A DNA stretch of 27,066 nucleotides from Nephromyces sp. MM_2019 (lineage: Eukaryota; Apicomplexa; Aconoidasida; Nephromycida): assembly GCA_015657535.1 (NCBI GenBank), contig JADHZB010000054.1, positions 1 through 27,066 on the forward strand, read 5' to 3'. The stretch's first letter is position 1, and each line of letters starts with the position of its first letter. Below are positions 1-12,793 of this stretch, in pieces. Position numbers and translations under genes: made by a program. A model generated the notes under the pieces. It searched no databases, was not told the DNA's origin, and saw only the letters and a list, made by a program, of their open reading frames with translations.

Positions 1-60
1 CCGTTAATTTACCCATTTTGTGTTGATCCTATAAATCACATTATGAGATGATAAATACAT

Positions 61-3000
61 TCAATTAATCCTATACAAATCTTCAAAACTTGGTATCCTT
101 ACTGTTGGAAGTTGACAGTTGATATCATCAGTACAAGGGACCATAAGTTTATAACGTCGATCTTGAAAGGGTCTACGACAATTAAAGGGCCCATTACATA
201 CACTACATGATGAGTGTAAAGGATATAATGAATCCTCTGTAGATGCATCAGGGCACGTTATCCTCAATCCATATTTTCCTCCTCTACACAAGAGCCCCTT
301 ACGGCATGGTGTAAATATGTTTTTCAATGGGCTAGCTGTTTAATATAAGTAGAAAATAGCATGTGTAAAATGGTAAGTAAAGATGTAGTTCTAACTCATT
401 ACTTGAGAATGTACCATCTGGAATGTTTAAAACAGGCATATTTGGAATATAACAATTTTCCCACCACTCACAGAAGACGCAAGCTCCACTAAAAAATTTA
501 CAAAAAATTACTCAAAGACATCATGGTGTGTATATATATTGATTTACCCTCTATATATAGTTCCTACTTCAGTACATTGTATATTAGGAAGTATTGAACC
601 AATTGGACACATCCCTTCTTTTTCACACTTGTCAGTTTCGTGTTCGGTCCGAAATTGACAAATAGAATTCAATGGGCAGTCAATACATTGATTAGTATTT
701 GTTATATCAAGAATTTTGCCAATAGGACAAAACCTTGTATTTGAAGGTGTACAATCATTTACACATTCGAGAGTACCATATAAACGAGGTAAACTCTTGA
801 TAGAGGCCATTCCACAACGACCTAAAAATTAGACCCAAAAATATAGAGTAAAGTGGGTATTATTTTCATAAATTTATTCGTACATGTTTGTTTATATGTG
901 CTTATTTATGTTTATTTATGATTATGTTTGCTTATGTATCATTATAGCTGAGCTTTATGTGAGCTTATGTATGATTATATGTGATTATGTGTGTTTATGT
1001 ATGATTATGTGTGTGCTTAGCTATGATAATACACTTTCTTATGTATGATTTTAAGTGTGCTTATGCGTGTATGCTTATATTTGTGCTTATATGTGCTTAT
1101 GTGTGTATCTGTGTTATCATGCATTCTTTTGTATATGTGTTTATATATTTTTATGACAAAAGTATGGGTTTATGTGCACGTGTGTTATTATATTCATATG
1201 TGTGGTTAAAATATGCCCAGGAATTTGTATGTATAAGTATATGCTTGTGAATGTGTATATATGGGTGTTTGATAGTTTTTAATGTGTCTATATATATGTA
1301 AATATTTTCCTCCAATAAGGTGATATTATTTACCACTTGTACAGGGAACACAGTCTGACTCAGAGGGTCCAGTGTTGGTCCCTACTTCTCCAGTTGTTGA
1401 AAAGGTGCCAGATGGGCATGGAAATTGATAAGGTGTCCTTGTTTTTTAAGAATTCAATGTATTCAACACATATATGTAACTAAATTTTGTGTGTAAGTGC
1501 ACATACTGTTGATTTTTGTTTATATACGTTCCATGAGGAACGAAGTGATCTGGTGAGGATGTTCCAGGTACTTGAAGACATAACTCATTATCAGAGCAAG
1601 GTGTGCATTCTGAGTTAACAACTTTTGTGCCCCTTGAACAAGGGAAAAGCGTATCAGAGCCCTATAAGTACCCATATAAATCATTTGAATCAAGTCAAAT
1701 GTGAATTCAAAGGTATACCTTACCAAAGCATGGATGTAGCCAGTTTTTTGGATATATTTAGACTCGGGTAAATTTACACGTACACCTTCACTATGGTACA
1801 CTGGACCCATCAAATTAAGTGCATAGTTACTGAGTGGGCACTCATAACCAGTTGGGCAGGGCCTAGATTTTATACTTGCAGGTGGGCAGTAGTAGGATGG
1901 AGGACAATCCAATAAATCCTAATAAACATATGAGCATATATATAAATATATAGATCTATAGAAATATATATAGTAAGAATGATGCTAGGAAGTTACCATA
2001 CCCCTGTCAACTCATTCATATATTTTCCATATATATTCGGGTACTCTAGCCTAAGTGTTGAACCCCTTATACAATGATAACCAGGTGCACATTGAAGAGT
2101 ATCAACTGATCTCGAATAGGTCCTAATTGTCGATTCATTAGTAAAGATACATTGATAAAAGTGATATTTTCCTTCTATATCAGTTGTTAAGCCCCTGTTT
2201 ATATGAAGAATAATCATAGTTTAGAATACATACAATTATATACAATTAAGAAAAAATTGAGATTATTTATATGATATTTCAAACTTACGGAGGGCAAGGG
2301 TTAATCTTTGTACGTAAACAGTAATACCCAATGGGACATTTATAAACTCCATGAGATGCTACTCTCTGATTTGTAAGTAAATCTAAACTTGTTAAAGCTT
2401 CTAATTCATTCTTGTAAATATTTCCCATTGTAACTGAAGTTAAACCCGGCTTTAGAGGCATACACAAGTGTTCATATGAACCATAACCAGGTACACAAAA
2501 TTCGCCTTCTGTCCTCGGGTTAGAGCATTCTTGGCCATCTGGACAGTCACACTGAAAATCTTCTGAATGAAATTGTGAGGTTAAATAACTGCATTTATTC
2601 ATAGTTATCCCATCAGTAGTTGTTGTGCAACTAAAGCCAGATTCACAATAGTGGCAATACAACTCATGTTCAAAAGAAATTTTCCCGGTTGCACAGTCAG
2701 TCTTAGAAGATGTTGTTGAATTATCATAAGGATCATAGGCAGAACAATCTTTATTGAGCCCACACATTTCACAATTTGCACCCAAAATTCCATTGGCACT
2801 TGAAGAAAAAGAACCTTAAAATTGTGTAGAAACATAATTCTTCTTTTCGATATATAATTTTATTAAGATGTATATATTTCGTTACCGACAGGGCATACAA
2901 CCGCTTGATATGTATGGTCAAAATATTGTCCAATTTTCATAACTTCGCAACTAGGTTTGGTTGTGCCTGTCTCACAAAAGTGGTTTGGAGGTATCCAATC

Positions 3001-6000
3001 TGCAATTACTTCAGAAGGTTTGTGTGAACAGCTGTAAGATAGTTGTGGTCTAGAAAATATACTGTAGTCTTCAAATTGGCATAAAAGGGGTTCTTCAATG
3101 CTGGAAAATCAAATTTAGTATATAGTATAAGGATGATGATGGTTTAAACAACTTGTACCTGTAGGGGCATGCATTATTTACAGGGCAACTAGTGCATTCG
3201 TTTAAAGAACTATTTAAATATGTTCCAGATGGGCATGGGGAGGGTGAATGGAAGCCTTCTGAGCACCTATATATGACGTTTATATGAAAAGTAGTCATAT
3301 TTATATCAAAAATCATAAAAATAGATGTTTATGATATATTCCTGATGAGCCTAGTATAAATATACATTATTTACATCATTCCAGGTGGGCACTCTGTCTC
3401 TAATGCTATGGCAAGGGATGTAAAATTGCCTGCTCCAGCTTGTAAAGATATTGGGTAAGTAGGAATAAAGTGACTATAAGTAATAATAGGAATATCCTTG
3501 AATATTATATATCTCTTATGATTGTGTTCATCTTCTGCTATTAATGTACAACTAGCTTTTGAAAGATAGTCTATTTGAATTGTATATTTAAGGAGTGGTT
3601 TCATAGCATCAATATTCAATTGATTTTGTGTATATGATCCATTTGAGTTGCAATACACAATAAGTTTGTGAGGGGACTCAATTCTTCGGGTTTGCTGTAA
3701 CAAGAAACTTATTTTGCCAGGACCTCTATGTATAAAAGGAGTGGAATTGAGCAAAATAAAGGGTGCAACAAGTTGTTCATCATAATTCATAAAGTTTGAA
3801 AAAAATTTGAAATCAAATTTCCTCGTATGTGTGCTCTCTAAATAAGATTCAAAAATTAATGAGTCCTCGGTATTTTCTGTTCTCTGACTCCATTGAATGG
3901 TGACTGGTTCTTCTTTCAGAAAAAGTTTATTATTAGTTAAATCGGATGACCAGGTGGCTATAGCAAAATAGTAAATAGGTAATAAAAAGGGGTATAGATA
4001 ATTTTAAGAATTGTTATAGTTAAATATTACTTTTATCTCCAACGAGACTCAGTTCCAAGAATTCGTATTCTGAAGATAGTGAGAAGGTGCACGAAAAGAA
4101 TACCCCAAATTGAAGAGCTGGTTGGAAGGGCATTTTATACTTGCAATTATATGTATAATCGGGACTTTCCATTTTTCCTAATATATGTAATTGGTTGTTT
4201 AAATAGCCGGGAGAGTTATGTTCATCGTAAATAATAAGATTCACTGGATACTCTGAGAGGTCAGCTAGTATTAAGCTCGCTTTGATGTTTATGAAAATGT
4301 CGATAAATTCGTAAAATTCTCCATTTGAAATTATTTTTACAGTAAGTTTTTTGGCAATATTCCAATTTGTAGTGTCAAACTCGATCGTATATATAGGCAT
4401 CTCTATTTGCACTTTGCTAAATATTGATTCCTTTTTAGTCTGGGATGTCTCAAAAGTTACTTTAATGTTAGAAGTTATGGCTTCTTTCAATTTTAAATCA
4501 TATTCTAATTCTAAGTCAGATCCGGTGGCAAGGAACTTTGTATTCTTCACTTCAAGTATAATTGGATTTATCTCAGTGAAGCTAAAAGCATTCATTAGCT
4601 CAGGGAAATCATAATAATTCAAAATCCAAACACTTGATTTTTCTATCTTATTCTCTGTAGGGTCAATATCATACGGACATATCAACTCGATTTCTGAAAT
4701 TCCTAATTTTGTAAGATGAGTGATAGGGATATTAATTGGTGTGTTGAAGCTACTAAATGTATCATCAGAGAAAATGGGATCATCAGGCAGAGGTTTAATA
4801 GGTTTTTCATTTGGGTTAATAAAATAGACTTTGAGCTCACAGGTTGGAGCATAGTCATTTATAGCCCTCCCATGCTCATCAAAAGTATTAATTTCAATTT
4901 TCAAATTTAACCTCTCTGCTTCATTCCTGATCAACCAAATATTCTTATGGTTTACAAAAAGACCATCCTTAACATTGATAACAAATTTCTTCTCATAATT
5001 ATTTTTACTAACACTTAAAGTTTTATAATTACCCTCCATTGAAAAGTAATTACCAGTCAAACCGGAATTTATGAACGAGTAAAGCCTGAGGTTATGATAT
5101 GTCTTTGCTAAAACAATATTACTATATGTTGATTGCCCTGAAGCTGCTATCATGCTTAATGGGCCAAGGAGATAATAAGGTTGCATTGTGTAACCAATCA
5201 TTTTGTGGTATGTAATGGCAGGCTGTAATCCTGAGATTGATAAAAGGAATATTTCGATGCTATCTTCGTAACCTATAACGGGCTGATTATCTCTATCTAT
5301 AACTGAAATAGTAAAAGAATGAAATTTTAAGTATCCTGATTTTGAAAAATTAATTGTCTCAGGCATTTTTAGAAAGATTTCTGTTTGAAACTTAGGGTGA
5401 TTAATGTTTTCTGTCAATGTTAGAGCCTTTGAGGCATTTCCAACTAGAATGAGTTTTTCCAGATCGAAAGCATATGAGATAGGAAATGTAGATATTCCTG
5501 ACAAAACTATACTCGTATAAATAGGTGACTCTAAAGACTTCTTGTACATAAAAATATGAATGAATTCAGGCTCTCCGAATAAGACTTTTGGTTCTAAATC
5601 AGAAGTGTACATAGCAAACGAGATTGAACGAGTCTGCAAAGAGTTTAACAAGGTGTTATAAGCGTTTTCAGTTGTTTGTGATTTAATTGATGGATCCATC
5701 TGTAATAAGTCAGCATATAAGCTTAATTTTCGCATGCTTTCGGCCTGTACCCACTCAGAATTGTAAGGAACTATGTTTGAAGAATAGAAAAAATTAGTTG
5801 TTTCCATTTTCCCTAGTGTGAAGGCTGTAATAAAGCCATCGTATATTCGAGACAATTCGAATGAAGCTTTGCCATTTTGTTGGCAATTTGTGATAATTTC
5901 AGTTGAGTTACAAATCGTAGGTGACCTTGAATTTACTTCGCTACTATAAAAAACGAAATAAATTACAGCCTCGAAGCCTACTGATGGGCAAATATTTTCA

Positions 6001-6197
6001 GGCAAATTCTGTAATTCGAAATTTAATTGTTTACCGCCTATCAGTTTTTCACTGCTGTTTACAATCTGATCCGATTTCGTAAGTAAAATAGAACCTAATT
6101 CTCCTTGCTCACACTTTTGAGCTGCTAAGCTCTTTACTTTTATAGTTAGCAAAAGAAAGCTCACAATGTATACTAACATATAGCTCCTAGTATACAT
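61..6197 (-). CDS. Large secreted cysteine-rich GCC2/GCC3-type protein (CRMP-like), probably partial at its C-terminus
   Basis: Twelve phase-consistent exons: 4031-6197, 3375-3957, 3159-3266, 2886-3100, 2289-2814, 2002-2194, 1724-1918, 1507-1661, 1334-1437, 548-821, 403-488 and 61-335. The start at 6197 has an in-frame TAA three codons upstream and opens a signal peptide with core LVYIVSFLLLTI. Residues 30 to about 900 are cysteine-poor and beta-rich, with Calx-beta/cadherin-like strands. From exon 2's end onward cysteine modules repeat: CPSGTY, CTSCPVNNAC, CPVGSFSSS, CPIGYYC, CAPGYHC, CPTGYEC, CPIGKI. This is the pattern of GCC2/GCC3 (ephrin-receptor-like) domains, found in apicomplexan cysteine repeat modular proteins, which are membrane proteins linked to host-cell contact and rhoptry discharge. 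A TGA at 61-63 would give 1,626 aa, but no C-terminal membrane helices have been reached and exon 12 may splice onward at 76. The secreted cysteine-module class is firm; CRMP membership is inference. Confidence 0.82.
822..1333 (-). repeat. TG-rich repeat-filled intron 9 of the cysteine-rich gene
   Basis: This 512-nt intron is the longest in its gene (the others are about 48-120 nt). On the plus strand it is built from degenerate 8-12 nt units such as GCTTATGT, GATTATGT and GTGTTTATGTAT, roughly 880-1260, so the transcript carries the CA-rich complement. Open frames here contain only repeat-derived Tyr/Cys/Ile/Val and are not genes. Splice sites GTAAAT at 1333 and TTTTTAG at 822 join AGT-G to GT-CGT in frame. 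Confidence 0.75.
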
Positions 6198-7668
6198 TGT
6201 TTCTTATTAATAACAAACCTTCCAAACGCAGAATCAACAGACTTTTTTTATGGTCATCTAAACAATTTTGTAAATTTAATTTGCTGACTAGAACCTAGGT
6301 AATGGCTTAAATATCCAAATCTAAAAACAAAATAGATCTTTTAAGCATTTGTTTTCCTGTAGCTCCCTTATTGACTTTTGAAATAAACTTATTGCTTTGT
6401 AACAAAATCCCTGTTATTTTGTTAAATTGTTCAATGTTTAGCAAATTAGTAGTAGCAAGTTCATAAGAGATAAACTATTAAAAATCTATCAGTTTGAGTA
6501 ATAAACGTTTGAGTAGCAATAATATATTTATTCATTGATAACATTAAGCAAGTGTCAACTAACTGCTTTAACTGTAAATTTAATTCCTAACATATTTATA
6601 TATATTGGCAACCTACAGCCAAGGAGTTATTTTCATTGTAGATGTAAAATAATCAAAACAAATAGGCAGTCAAAGTATGAAAAATCAATTAAATCGTATA
6701 AGTTATTTGAGAGTTTTCAACAATTGATTCTATTTTAATTCTGAAGCAGGAATCTTAAAATCCATATTGATTTCCAACTAGTAATTCTTTATTTTTCATA
6801 TTTAGATCTAATAGACCCTAAACTACTTTAATTTCAAATTTATTAATAAGCCTAGCCAAGATATAATACAAATTGTTGGAATTTTGTGATAATCCAAAAA
6901 CAGTGCTAATTTTTGTTATAGATATTATCAAACACATTTTTAATAGAATAACGACTGTTTTAGGTTCATTAGAGTTGAAAGTAAGCAATTTAGTAATGTA
7001 ATTTCATCAATATTTTTTTTTCGTATCTAGTGCTAGTTTTGTCACTAGTTTATAACTGAATTGATTAATGAAACTTATTGAGGCAAATCTTATATCAAAG
7101 GAAAATAAATTTATAATTATTTACACTCTTGAAACTTTTTTCATTTTAAAGTGCTATATGACACAACAATCTATTTGAAACTTGAAATTTTGTTTAAATT
7201 TGCAAAATATGTTAAAATTAACCAATTGATAAAGCATTCGTTCTACGAAATGCTAAATATAATTTTTCAAAGGGAATATTCGCCCTTGGAGCAAACATAT
7301 TATCTTGTTTGATTTGTTTTGAAATTCATAACTCTCCTAGCAGTGTTACTTAGAGATGCATCCACAACAGTTTGGTGGTTAAATTTATATTTATTTTTCA
7401 GGAATAAGGATATTTGAAAGAATTTCTATCTTAAATAGGAAACATTGATGAAGCTTTGAATTGGCAATTCTCATGAAAAAGAATTTTCATATTAGTTTTC
7501 ACTTTAACTAAGGTTGTAATGAGACTTTTTCACAAAGAAATTAACAAATTAAAGTCTTTATTAAGGGTATATTTTTAAACTCTTTATTTTTATGATAGAT
7601 TATGCCCAATAATTGCTTGAATCAGCTCTGAAATACATGTTTACAAATTAGCCAAACCCTTGAGGCAA
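6198..7668. other. Intergenic, 1.47 kb, no gene seen
   Basis: AT-rich spacer between the stop of the DHHC gene and the start of the cysteine-rich gene, both on the minus strand, so it should hold the 3' end of the former and the promoter of the latter. I saw no exon with matched splice signals on either strand. Short open stretches around 7210-7350 are open in several frames at once and look like chance. No tRNA or other RNA gene was recognised. Confidence 0.55.
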
Positions 7669-10600
7669 TTAATTCTTAGCTATTACCTCAATAAGCCTAT
7701 AACTGAAAGAGTTATAGATCTCTTTAGTAGCTTTTGGATAGAGTTGGAAAAGGCAGCTAAGTGCGGGGCTTTCAATGGCACAATCGTCTTCGTAAAATGA
7801 ACTCGAACCAGTAGTCCAAAACTTGAGTACATTCCTTTATGAAAATAATTATGAGATTTACACTTCCATACTTCTTAAATTTTGTAATTTAGTCTAATTT
7901 ATTACTTGTACATTTCGGGAAAACTGAGATTCTTTATATCAGAGCAAAACTCCTCAGATAAGTTGCTTTTTTGGGTTTTATCTCTAATTTGACATTACAA
8001 TTTTGGATTTAAGGTGCTCTGTAATTATCTTCATGAGTTTTGTTCTCACCTTTTTAATCTTTCATAAAAGCTCACATCTGTAAGCATAAATCGCGTTGTT
8101 CTGACCAATAGGTAACAAGTGAAAACAAAAGAAAATCCATTGACAATTGCACAACAAAACCCAATTGTTGTCCACATCTAAAAAAATTAATTCCAATTTC
8201 TTGTCGGTGAAAACTTTTTTAAATCTCTAATTGAAACTTTTCTATATATATTAATTTATACCAAATATTCTGAGCTTGACGAGTAAAACCTCAAAAATTG
8301 GATAAATAAGATAAAATTCCAATAGATGTTTATGCTCAAGAAAAGTATGAAAAGATAAAAGCTTTTCTGGTTGTTTGTGCCAATACAGTTGTCAATCCAA
8401 ACGCAATGATGGTCCTTTCGACTAAGTTAAAAATAAATCGTGGTTTTAGCAGTTCTGAAATGATCTAAAAATAAATTACCTTACCTAACACAGTGTGCAC
8501 AATAGGAACAATGGTGGACATGTGGTAACTTAGTTATTCTGCAAGTCACGCAAATTGTCTGAAGCCAGAAAATTAAGGTTTGATTTTACTGTGATGTTAC
8601 AGCTTGAATAAAACGATTAAGTTTGTCTAACTAAATCATAATATATGGCTAAAATGTACCTGAGAGGGGGATTTATCATCTAAAATCGATTGGACATATT
8701 TACTAGGATGAGCATTTTGTCTTTCGCTTGCCACACTGTTGCTAATTTTGGTCATTTCTCTTTGAATATACATTAACTCTTTGACAATATTTTCATACTC
8801 GGGATCATGAAGGCAACTCGAACTATTTGCTAGGCTTGCTCGATTAAGGTCTATAAGCCTTGCGTTCAAGGATAGTTGATACCTTTATTAAGGCGAAGAA
8901 CGAGCAAAATATTTATTAAGAAAATTCCATAATGTTAATTTTACTGTCAATATGTTGTTTTTATTCAATTAACTTGGGGATTAGTACAAGTTTGTTAGAT
9001 TATAAGATAAACAGGAACCTAAATTTATAATCTTATCATATAAAATAACTTTTCAAGATGCTCCAACTTTTCTGTAAATGAGCTAAAGCTTTTTCGAGAC
9101 TTTAATCCTTCTAAAGCCCTTTCTAAATCGCTGAAAACAAATAATACGAAACGTTTAAATGATTACTATGAGAAGGTAGGCTTTTATACATAGAAGTTTT
9201 GTCGAATTGGTCCGGGATAGGATTATTTTTTGTGTAGCCAGGATCCGTCAAAAACGCTAGAGAGTCAATTGTAAATTGATAATTTAAAAAGAAATTAAAA
9301 AGCTAGAATCCGACAATACAAACCGGTCAACCAGAAATATTGTGCTGAAACCCATAATATCCCCCACATAGCTATGAGAAATAAGTAGGAAGCCCCAACT
9401 TGGAGCAAACCAGTGCTAATTTGTCTATATATGGTGGGACAATGTTATTCAAAATGGTTCAAAAGTATGCTAAAAATATCACTAGTCTTACATGTAAACT
9501 AGAAGATTTATAAAATTACCAATCCAATAATACCAAGCAAAAATAGATTTAAAGATTCTAACTGTTCCCAGAGCTTTATACTGCCAGCTCCACTTCTAAT
9601 GCAACATGTTTAAATAAACTATATAGAGATACGCAGTTAAGGTTAAAAGTTGTATAACCTTCAAGCACATATATAGGAAATAATATCTTCGAATCAAGCA
9701 TACTCCTAGTGCCGTATTTCCAACACATTTTTCATCTTTTTTCATTAAGAACATTGGTGTTTGAAATCATAATTGTTAAATAATATAACCTAATACTGGA
9801 GTTTATGTCTGACCTTCTATTGACTTGGAATCAATCAAGTTTATAGCACCTTTCTCGCACTTGAAAAATATTCATTCAACAGCAACACTTTGTCTAGTAT
9901 ATTTTAAGATCAAGAAATACTTACAAGAAATAATATAGTTTGCTCAGAACCACTCATACAAGCAGCATGTAAAACAGTGTTCCCCATAAAGTCTCTATGG
10001 GCCATATTAGCTCTATGTGACATGAGCCATTGTAAAAGTGGCAAGTTTCCTCTTTTAGCAGACCAAAATAATGCAGTATGACCCTAATATGAGATAATTA
10101 ATCAGAACATTAATAGTAAAACAACTTTTGGTATGGTAAAATCTCCCTAATACATTTGAATCTTGCTCCTCCAAAGAAACTCCTTTCATATACAACCACT
10201 CAACGATTTCTAATGTCTCTTTAATACGATCACCAGGAAAATCAGCTGCTGTTGTTAACAAAGGTGTCATGTGCGTCCGATTCTGTCAATTGAGAAGTTG
10301 TTCATTTATGGTCTGAAATACCAAAAAACTCAATATATTTAAGTTCACTTGATGAGATACCTTATGTGTTAAGATCTCTCTCCCTGTAAAATTTACCAAA
10401 ATCCTTATTATATTCAAGTTTAATCCTTTAATAGCAAAGAATACTGGTGTTTCGAAGTTAAGATGATCCTGTTGAGTTGCGTTGCATCCAATTTCGAGTA
10501 GCCTTACAGTAAGATAATCGTCACCTAAATAGCAAGCTACGTTTTTAAAACAATATGAATATATTGTTACAAGGGCAATCAAGCTTCAATCACAAAAATG

Positions 10601-10836
10601 ATCTCTAACCCCAATGCAGTGCATTGACATGGTCTAATAAACGAAGATTATGCTCATTAAGCAACGGCTCTAGATGCATTCTCATAGTTTGGAAATCTCG
10701 ATCTAAGGCAGTCATCATTATTTGAGACTGAATAAATCACATAAAATATTAAGAATTTGCTTGAAAAAATGTTTGTATATATATTTACCTGAAAATCCTC
10801 GGTTGGGATTGAGGAGAAGCCAAACATGCCTTCCAT
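7669..10836 (-). CDS. Ankyrin-repeat DHHC palmitoyltransferase (HIP14/Akr1-like)
   Basis: Sixteen exons: 10789-10836, 10610-10727, 10361-10536, 10154-10282, 9925-10083, 9814-9859, 9659-9735, 9520-9595, 9324-9398, 9190-9256, 9050-9130, 8660-8882, 8485-8558, 8262-8421, 8050-8177, 7669-7834; 1,803 nt, 600 aa. The start has an in-frame TGA three codons upstream. Ankyrin repeats fill about residues 50-250 ([34 protein letters not shown]). Two membrane segments precede TDPG (305-308). The zinc-binding cysteine-rich domain starts at 426 (CVTC, HCSYC) and carries catalytic DHHC at 453-456, then CVWIDNCIG; two more helices follow (about 471-492 and 506-527). The family transfers palmitate from palmitoyl-CoA to protein cysteines at Golgi, endosomal or plasma membranes, and ankyrin repeats recruit substrates. 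About 115 hydrophilic residues separate TDPG from the zinc domain, longer than usual. Exons 8-9 (9324-9595) are phase-consistent but the least certain. Confidence 0.9.
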
Positions 10837-12793
10837 TCTATTTCAAGATTTTTATCTTGATTAGTTTAGATTGCTTGAAAATAAAATCGATTTTACATAA
10901 ATCTGAGATTGCTGAAAGAAAGTTTTATCAATTTATACCTTAAATCTAAAAATAGGCTATAGTAAATCTATTAACCTGATTTTTTTGTAACTAATAATAG
11001 TCTTGGGTGAATTTCCTCAAATCAAATAATCAACATACGCCACAAGCTTAGGAGATACTTCGCCTTATCATGAGTATTTCAATTTTTGAAATTAGTTACA
11101 AACGAGTCTTTAAATTTTTTCGTGCTTGTTTTTCACGATATGAATATAAATTGGGTAAAAAATTTAATTAAAACAATTTCTAGCTGAAATTATCAGCCTA
11201 AAAATGGAACGATGCTGAAAATATTTATTTAATCAAGGTGATGAGCTTCCTTTTTTACTATTTAAGTTTATGTTTAACAACTTTAAGAGCACAGTTCGCT
11301 TGCCTAAATAATATATAACTTTAAAGCTAACAATAAAAATTCACTATTCTACTTATTTTGGTTTGAACATACCCATATTAGAATTTTAAGATTAAAATGA
11401 GCCTTCGATACTCATTACTTCTTGCAAGCATGAATATCCCATAGTCTTATATGTCTAACAATCACTGTTATTTGTCGCATAACTTTTATAATATAAAAAT
11501 CTTGATTAAAAATTAACATTTAAGTTTCACATAGTAGAATAATTGAGTTTATTCATGAAGTATTCGGATCTTGAAAAAAGAGCTCTCATAGTAGTTGTGT
11601 TAGGTAATATGACTGGGATTTTATGAGATGAAAGTTATAGACAAAATTATGATTCGAGGTAACTATTATTGGAATTTTAGGAAAACGTATTGCTAATAAA
11701 GCAAATTATGATTTAGTCACAAATCAATTAAGAAATAAGTCTCGAATTTCATTGCTAGCACAAGGTTAACCATGTTATACCTAAAAGGTGTTATAAAAGG
11801 GGAATTGTTAGGTTTAACTGCCCTACTAGCAAAAATCTAAAATGTTAAAGATACCTTCATATTGCTAAAGTTGTGTGAGCAATTTGGTTTCATCTTTAAG
11901 TAAAGCTTTTAACAACTGAAACTTGAACATACTAGTTTGTCAAGGGCTTTTTAATTTAAATTATATATGGTAATAGTGAGGAACTTCTATTGTTTTAAAT
12001 ATAAAGAAAAACATATTTGAATTGTTGAAAACAATTGCTATGCTTAATTTTAATCTGAAAAATCAATTTATCAACGTAATGTTCAGATGTACAAGGGAAG
12101 TAGATCATCAGCATAGGCATTAAAATCTTTAGCTGAAAGTTAATTAAAAGGTGTTGGGTTTGCTTATGATTGTGAAATTAGTGGATAGCTAAACCAACAG
12201 TAAGCAACAGCTTAATTGTCGCTATATGATTAACAAGGAGTCTAATGTTTTTTAGCATAACATATTTTAGCCTGTAGTTAAGTTTTAGCATTACTTTATG
12301 GCAGCTAGAAAGAAAATAATAATTATAAGCTTATGCTGAGTAAGCCTCAAGATGTGTTTAAGTCTTTGCTTGTTTACTTTGATTACTTACGATAATTAGA
12401 GTGTAGCAATTTTTATTGACTACATTCTAAACATAATAAGTAAATAAATAGTACTGTAAAACTTACAACACTTTATGTAACTTTAATTTCAATTGAAGAT
12501 TCAGTGGTTTAGCAAGAAATAAAATCTTTTGCTCTGTGAGAAAACACAATTCACATACACTGCATAATGAAATTCAATTTTAGGCTGATGCTAGTAGAAG
12601 AAGAAATATAAAAGATATTATTAATTACCCGTTAACATTTTTGTAGCTCCGCTTAATCTTTCTACATTAGCAAATAATTTTTCTTCTCACAGGTGTATTC
12701 TTTTTATTCTTGGTCAACTAAATCTTCTTCTGAACTTTCAATTTATTTTTTTTTATATATTATATAAATTCTTAAAATAATTTTAAAAAGAAG
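10837..12793. other. Divergent intergenic region, about 2 kb
   Basis: Separates the start of the minus-strand DHHC gene from plus-strand RPL3, so both promoters should lie here. It is AT-rich throughout with stops in all frames and no exon-like segment. Near RPL3 there is a pyrimidine-rich run (about 12,700-12,770) and an acceptor-like TTCTTCTCACAG ending near 12,692. The latter could end a 5'-UTR intron, but I found nothing to confirm it. No RNA gene was recognised. Confidence 0.5.

Noticed and set aside
4351..4910. Plus-strand open frames opposite the cysteine-rich gene
   Set aside because: Antisense shadows of its 2.2-kb first exon.
7210..7350. Short coding-like stretch between the DHHC and cysteine-rich genes
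   Set aside because: Both plus frames and one minus frame are open with no matched splice sites; best explained by chance.
7795..7825. tRNA B-box-like GGTTCGAGTTC on the minus strand
   Set aside because: No A box or cloverleaf upstream, and the bases lie in the last exon of the DHHC gene.
8636..9130. SNARE-like or separate coiled-coil gene
   Set aside because: Phase-exact splicing joins these exons to the TDPG exon upstream and the DHHC zinc-domain exons downstream.
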